Assembly (NCBI GenBank): GCA_022843325.1
Contig: JALHNV010000004.1
Span: forward strand, 1-64,000
Length of the DNA: 64,000 nucleotides
Direction of reading: 5' to 3'
Source of the DNA: Pseudolabrys sp.
GTDB taxonomy: Bacteria > Pseudomonadota > Alphaproteobacteria > Rhizobiales > Xanthobacteraceae
Shown here: positions 60,279-64,000 of the stretch, piece after piece
How the letters are laid out: each line of letters opens with the position of its first letter
Position numbering within the stretch: position 1 is the stretch's first letter
Notes under the pieces: model-generated
What the model saw: the letters and a program-made list of their open reading frames with translations, nothing else
Database searches by the model: none
Told to the model about the DNA's origin: nothing
Position numbers and translations under genes: made by a program

Positions 60279-61079
60279 ATGAATGTCATGACGAAGACCG
60301 ACAAGATGCTGGCCCGCAAAGAAGGCAGCGTCGGCTATCTGACCTTTAACAATCCCGAGCGGCACAATGCGGTGTCGCTGGAGATGTGGGAGGCCGCGTC
60401 CGGCTACCTCGAGGACTTCAAGAACGACAAGGCGATCCGCGTCGTGGTGCTGACCGGCGCCGGCGGCAAGGCCTTCGTGTCGGGCGCCGACATTTCCAAG
60501 TTCGAAAGCGAGCGCTCGAGCAAGGACGCCATCGACCGTTACAATATCGCGGTCGATCGCGCCAATGCCGCGGTCTATGACTTTCCCAAACCGACCATCG
60601 CCATGATCCGTGGCTACTGCATCGGCGGCGGCGTCGGGCTGGCGCTGTGCTGCGACATGCGCATCTGCTCGGACAATTCGAAGTTCGGCGTTCCGGCCGC
60701 CAAGCTGGGACTGGGTTACGGCTATACCGGCATCAAGAAGCTGGTCGATCTGGTCGGGCCGTCGTTCGCCAAGGAAATCTTCTACACCGCGCGCCAGTTC
60801 ACGGCCGCCGAAGCGGAGAAGATGGGCCTGGTCAATCGCGTGCTGCCCGGCGACGAGCTGGACCAATACGTCAAGGACTACGCCGAGACCATCGGCGGCA
60901 ATGCGCCGCTGACGGTCGATACAGTGAAATTCATCGTCGGCGAGGCAGTCAAGCCGGAGTCCGAGCGCAACCTCAAGAAATGCGCCGATCTGGTTGCGCA
61001 ATGCTTCGCCAGCAACGACTATACCGAAGGCCGCAAGGCGTTCATGGAGAAGCGCAAGCCGGCCTTCACCGGCTCCTAA
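60279..61079 (+). CDS. Enoyl-CoA hydratase/isomerase-family protein
   Basis: 266 residues. The oxyanion-hole loop GAGGKAFVSGADISKFES is near 63-80 and IAMIRGYCIGGGVGLALCCDMRI near 107-129, the crotonase signature. The usual catalytic Glu positions fall around FGVPAAKLGLGYGYTGIKKL. It hydrates or isomerises an enoyl-CoA; the substrate length is unknown. It is 109 bases after the CoA transferase, with the family B repeat between. Confidence 0.88.
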   Translation: MNVMTKTDKMLARKEGSVGYLTFNNPERHNAVSLEMWEAASGYLEDFKNDKAIRVVVLTGAGGKAFVSGADISKFESERSSKDAIDRYNIAVDRANAAVYDFPKPTIAMIRGYCIGGGVGLALCCDMRICSDNSKFGVPAAKLGLGYGYTGIKKLVDLVGPSFAKEIFYTARQFTAAEAEKMGLVNRVLPGDELDQYVKDYAETIGGNAPLTVDTVKFIVGEAVKPESERNLKKCADLVAQCFASNDYTEGRKAFMEKRKPAFTGS

Positions 61080-61136
61080 AGAAAAACTCTACCTCGCGCC
61101 AAACTGCGGGGATTCTGAAATCGGGGGAGGAAGCGC

Positions 61137-62198
61137 GTGGCGTCGGTAGAGTTGCGAGGCCTGACCAAGCGATACGGCAATACCGCGGTGGTCGATAATG
61201 TGTCGCTGCAGATCGAGCACGGCCACCTGGTCTGCCTGTTGGGCCCGTCCGGCTGCGGCAAGACCACCACGCTGCGGCTGATCGCCGGCTTTGTCGAGCC
61301 GAGCGAAGGCGAAATCCGCGTCGGTGACAAACTGATCTCGTCGCCCGCGCACACTGTTCCGCCCGAGCGGCGGCAGATGTCCATGATCTTCCAGAGCTAC
61401 GCGCTGTGGCCGCACATGACGGTGGCCGAGAACATCGTTTACGGCCTGAAGCTGCGCAAGATCGACCGCGCCACCATCGGCCAGAAGCTTGACGCCATTC
61501 TTGCCACCACCAAGCTGGCCGCATTGGCCGAGCGCTATCCGGGGGAATTATCCGGTGGCCAGCAGCAGCGCGTTGCGCTGGCGCGTGCGCTGATCGTCGA
61601 GCCGGAAACGCTGCTGCTTGATGAGCCGTTGTCCAACCTCGACGCTAATCTGCGCGAGGAAATGCGTTTTGAGGTGCGCCGGCTGCACGATGAATACCGC
61701 TACACCACCGTCTACGTGACGCACGACCAGTCCGAGGCGATGACCACCGCCGACCTGATCGCTGTGATGAATCTGGGCAAGATCGAGCAAGCCGGCTCGC
61801 CGGAGGACATCTACGATCGACCGCAGTCGGAGTTCGTCGCGCGCTTCATCGGCTCCAGCAATGTCATCAAGGGCAGAGGCCTCGACGCCACGCATATCGA
61901 TTTTGCCGGTGTGCCGTTGCAATGCGTTGGTGCGACCATCGTTGCCGGCGCCAACACGCCGGTATCGATCCGGCCGCACGACATCGCGCTCTCGGCGGCC
62001 CCGCCGCAGCAGTTCGAAAACGTCGTGCCGGCGACAGTGGTGCGGCAGGTGTTTCTCGGTGGCAGCCGCGACTACATGGTCGAGGCCAAAGACGGAACAC
62101 AGTTGCGCGTGGTGACAGCGGCGGAAGCCAACATTCCGCAGGGCAGCAGCGTCTGGCTGCATCTGCCGTCCGGCCGTTGCCGGGCGCTGGCCAGTTGA
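61137..62198 (+). CDS. Fbp/Pot-type ABC transporter ATP-binding protein
   Basis: 353 residues, GTG start. Walker A is GPSGCGKTTTL near 37-47, signature LSGGQQQRVALARAL near 138-152, Walker B TLLLDEPLSNLDANLREEM. The C-terminal TOBE-like domain at about 245-353 (VSIRPHDIALSAAP) matches the FbpC/PotA group, which serves iron(III), spermidine, thiamine or phosphonate carriers. The permease gene follows after 187 bases; no binding-protein gene lies in between or before. Confidence 0.9.
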   Translation: MASVELRGLTKRYGNTAVVDNVSLQIEHGHLVCLLGPSGCGKTTTLRLIAGFVEPSEGEIRVGDKLISSPAHTVPPERRQMSMIFQSYALWPHMTVAENIVYGLKLRKIDRATIGQKLDAILATTKLAALAERYPGELSGGQQQRVALARALIVEPETLLLDEPLSNLDANLREEMRFEVRRLHDEYRYTTVYVTHDQSEAMTTADLIAVMNLGKIEQAGSPEDIYDRPQSEFVARFIGSSNVIKGRGLDATHIDFAGVPLQCVGATIVAGANTPVSIRPHDIALSAAPPQQFENVVPATVVRQVFLGGSRDYMVEAKDGTQLRVVTAAEANIPQGSSVWLHLPSGRCRALAS

Positions 62199-62278
62199 GG
62201 GCGCCGCACACGACAGCCCATTGCCTGCAAATGCTGAATAAGAACACGCCTGCATAATAAAAAGACGAAACAAATACC

Positions 62279-62372
62279 GGAGGGAAACGCAATGCTGCCA
62301 GGGCTCCTGATGCCGTCGAGATGCGCGCGCCCGTTGCCGGGCTTCCGTCGAATTTCGCCCCGCCGCAGCTAG
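62279..62372 (+). other. Orphan strong ribosome site with 26-codon open frame
   Basis: GGAGGG at 62279-62284 is spaced well for the ATG at 62292, which opens a 26-codon frame (MLPGLLMPSRCARPLPGFRR and on) closed by TAG at 62370-62372. In transporters of this type the binding-protein gene often has just this kind of ribosome site, and it is missing here. The short frame could be a leader peptide or the scar of a deleted binding-protein gene; its product has no signal-like hydrophobic stretch. Confidence 0.4.
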
Positions 62373-62385
62373 CAAAGCTGCCGCC

Positions 62386-64000
62386 ATGACCGTCGCCCTG
62401 CCAGCCCGCGCCGAACGCCGCGGCCTCGGGATCGATGTATCAAAGCCGGTTCTATACGGCTTCGCCGCACTGCTGTGCGTGCTGATCGTGCTGCCGATGT
62501 CGTGGCTGTTGATCTACAGCTTCAGCGACGGCAAAGGTTCGTTCACGCTCAACAACTTTGTCACGTTGTTCAGCGATCCGACGTTCCTCGCGCCGCTGCT
62601 GACCACGTTCATCATTTCGACATCGGCATCGTTGATCTGCTGTGCCGTTGCCGCGCCGATGGGGTGGCTGGTGGCGCGCACCGACCTGCCGTTCAGCGGC
62701 ATGATCCGCGCGCTCGTCACCGCTTCATTCGTGACGCCGCCGTTTCTCGGCGCGATTGCCTGGGAGATTCTGGCGGCGCCGAACAGCGGTCTGCTCAACA
62801 AGGTGTTCCGCAGCATCACCGGCGCCGAGCCGGACGTGCACGTGTTCAACATCTATTCGCTGCCGGGCCTGATCTTCGTGATCTCCTGCTACACGTTCCC
62901 TTACGTGTTCGTGCTGGTCGCCAACTCGCTCGACCGCACGCCCGGCGAGCTTGAGGATGCCTCCTCGATCCTCGGCGGCGGGCGCTGGCACACGGCGCGC
63001 CGCATTACGATTCCGCTGGTGCTGCCGGCGCTGCTGGCCGGCGCGCTGGTCGCATTCCTGCAGGCGATGACGCTGTTCGGCTCGCCGGCGATTCTGGCGC
63101 TGCCGGCCGGCTTCCACACCATGACCACCAAGATCTGGAGCCTGTTCCAGTATCCGCCCAAGCCGGAGCTGGCCGCCGCGGCGGCGCTGCCGCTGCTGGT
63201 GATCACGGTCATGCTGCTGCGGGCAGAATTCATGATCCTCGGCCGTCGCGGTTATTCGGTGGTCGGCGGCAAATACGGCCAGCCGCGCCTGATTCCGCTG
63301 CATGCCTGGCGCTGGCCGATCTTCCTGTTCTGCCTGCTGGTGCTCGCGCTCCCGGTGTTCCTGCCTTATGCGGCGCTGCTCAACGCCGCGCTGTCGCCGG
63401 TCGCGACCACCTTCGTCACGTTCAAGACCATGACATTGCACAACTTCGAATTCGTTTTGTTCGAGTTGTCAGCGACCCGGCTGGCCCTCAAGAACACGGT
63501 TATCCTCGGCTCCGCCACTGCGACTATCGGTACGCTGATCGCGGTCATTATCGCTTATGTCACCGCGCGTCAGGCCGTCACGGGCTGGCGCGTTCTCGGC
63601 TTTCTCGCTACGGCGCCGATCGCCATCCCCGGCATCGTGCTTGGCGTCGGCCTGTTCATTGCCTACACGCGGCCGCCTTTTGTGCTGTACGGCACGCTGT
63701 GGATCCTGCTGATCGCCTTCGTCACCATCGCCCTGCCGGCGGCCTACCAGCAATTGCAGGCGGCGTTCCGCACCATTCATCCCGAGCTCGAGGACGCCAG
63801 CCGTATCCTCGGCGCCACGCGGCTGAAATCACTGTGGCAGATCACGGCGCCGCTGCTGCGCACCGGCGTGATCGCGACCTGGTGTTTCATCTTTGTCGGC
63901 GTCATGCGCGAACTGTCGGCCGCGATCATCCTGTTCACCTCGGAGACCAAGGTGATCTCGGTGCTGATCTACGATCTCAACGAGGGCGGCGATCTCGGCG
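62386..64000 (+). CDS. Fbp-type ABC transporter permease, two fused domains (partial, runs off right edge)
   Basis: At least 538 codons are in the window with no stop. MTVALPARAERRGLGIDVSK is followed by a first membrane segment (LYGFAALLCVLIVLPMSWLL). The first permease domain's EAA loop has LEDASSILGGGRWHTARRI and the second LEDASRILGATRLKSLWQI, so one chain holds both halves, as in FbpB/SfuB iron(III) permeases. It belongs with the ATPase upstream. The substrate cannot be set without the binding protein. Confidence 0.88.
   Translation, partial: MTVALPARAERRGLGIDVSKPVLYGFAALLCVLIVLPMSWLLIYSFSDGKGSFTLNNFVTLFSDPTFLAPLLTTFIISTSASLICCAVAAPMGWLVARTDLPFSGMIRALVTASFVTPPFLGAIAWEILAAPNSGLLNKVFRSITGAEPDVHVFNIYSLPGLIFVISCYTFPYVFVLVANSLDRTPGELEDASSILGGGRWHTARRITIPLVLPALLAGALVAFLQAMTLFGSPAILALPAGFHTMTTKIWSLFQYPPKPELAAAAALPLLVITVMLLRAEFMILGRRGYSVVGGKYGQPRLIPLHAWRWPIFLFCLLVLALPVFLPYAALLNAALSPVATTFVTFKTMTLHNFEFVLFELSATRLALKNTVILGSATATIGTLIAVIIAYVTARQAVTGWRVLGFLATAPIAIPGIVLGVGLFIAYTRPPFVLYGTLWILLIAFVTIALPAAYQQLQAAFRTIHPELEDASRILGATRLKSLWQITAPLLRTGVIATWCFIFVGVMRELSAAIILFTSETKVISVLIYDLNEGGDLG

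Noticed and set aside
1-64000. Insertion sequences, prophage or integrative element, tRNA or rRNA genes
   Set aside because: No transposase, integrase, phage structural gene, attachment duplication or tRNA/rRNA sequence was recognised on either strand.

Overview
The window looks like a chromosomal segment of an alphaproteobacterium of the Hyphomicrobiales, most like the Bradyrhizobium/Rhodopseudomonas/Afipia group (Nitrobacteraceae or a close Xanthobacteraceae relative). The reasons are high GC with few AT-rich gaps, a rhizobial-type fixL-fixJ/fixK oxygen-sensing locus, many Bug-type solute-binding proteins, and short palindromic dispersed repeats (CCGCTCAT...ATGAGCGG, CGTCATGCCCGG...) typical of that group. 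No rRNA or tRNA gene, insertion sequence, prophage or CRISPR array was seen. This assignment rests on sequence impressions, not on a database search.

Layout. 1-5943: a nucleotide-sugar locus. On the minus strand rfbF, rfbG, a sugar C-methyltransferase and rfbC (cut by the window edge) overlap by 1-4 bases. On the plus strand are a NeuD/PglD-like acyltransferase, a CmcI-type O-methyltransferase and a DegT aminotransferase. Together they could make a branched, amino- or O-methylated CDP-sugar for a surface glycan. A 14/16 match to the bacterial chromosome-segregation site parS lies just after, at 5979-5994. 6055-13250: hydrolases (alpha/beta hydrolase, CocE-type, FAH-type, allophanate hydrolase) and a Bug binding protein. 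13260-19458: a dipeptide-type ABC operon ending in its own GntR regulator, with a candidate operator upstream. 19510-23142: an enolase-superfamily enzyme, a Tat-exported Bug protein and, divergently, a two-subunit ThDP decarboxylase, with a perfect 9-1-9 palindrome in the shared promoter region.

23149-26176: membrane-bound haem sensor kinase FixL, response regulator FixJ and, divergently, a FixK-type Crp/Fnr regulator: the sensing half of the microaerobic switch without its usual cytochrome targets nearby. 26176-40000: an accessory catabolic region with an amidohydrolase, a CrtI-like oxidoreductase, a cupin with a very basic tail, YaiI, PyrE, an amidase, three tandem PuuE-like deacetylase paralogues and a complete livFGMHJ transporter. 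40281-45999: a complete TRAP transporter, a binding-protein-like protein without a signal peptide, a relic of a livF gene, and a GMC oxidoreductase.

46111-49134: a homodimeric E1/transketolase-like 2-oxoacid dehydrogenase divergent from an Lrp regulator (as in mdeB/mdeR). 49240-52214: cell-wall enzymes (MepA and two L,D-transpeptidases). 52221-56844: an S10 peptidase, a leaderless sugar-binding-like protein and two tandem Bug proteins. 56901-58597: infA behind an RhlE-like RNA helicase. 58976-61079: CoA transferase and enoyl-CoA hydratase. 61137-64000: an Fbp/Pot-type ABC transporter (ATPase and fused permease, cut by the window edge) that has lost its binding-protein gene or keeps it elsewhere; a strong orphan ribosome-binding site lies in the gap.

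The general picture is a soil oligotroph with much transport and amide/ester catabolism. The points most worth checking are the parS-like site, the two perfect palindromes beside transport/decarboxylase operons, the livF relic, the tripled PuuE-like genes and the missing Fbp binding protein.
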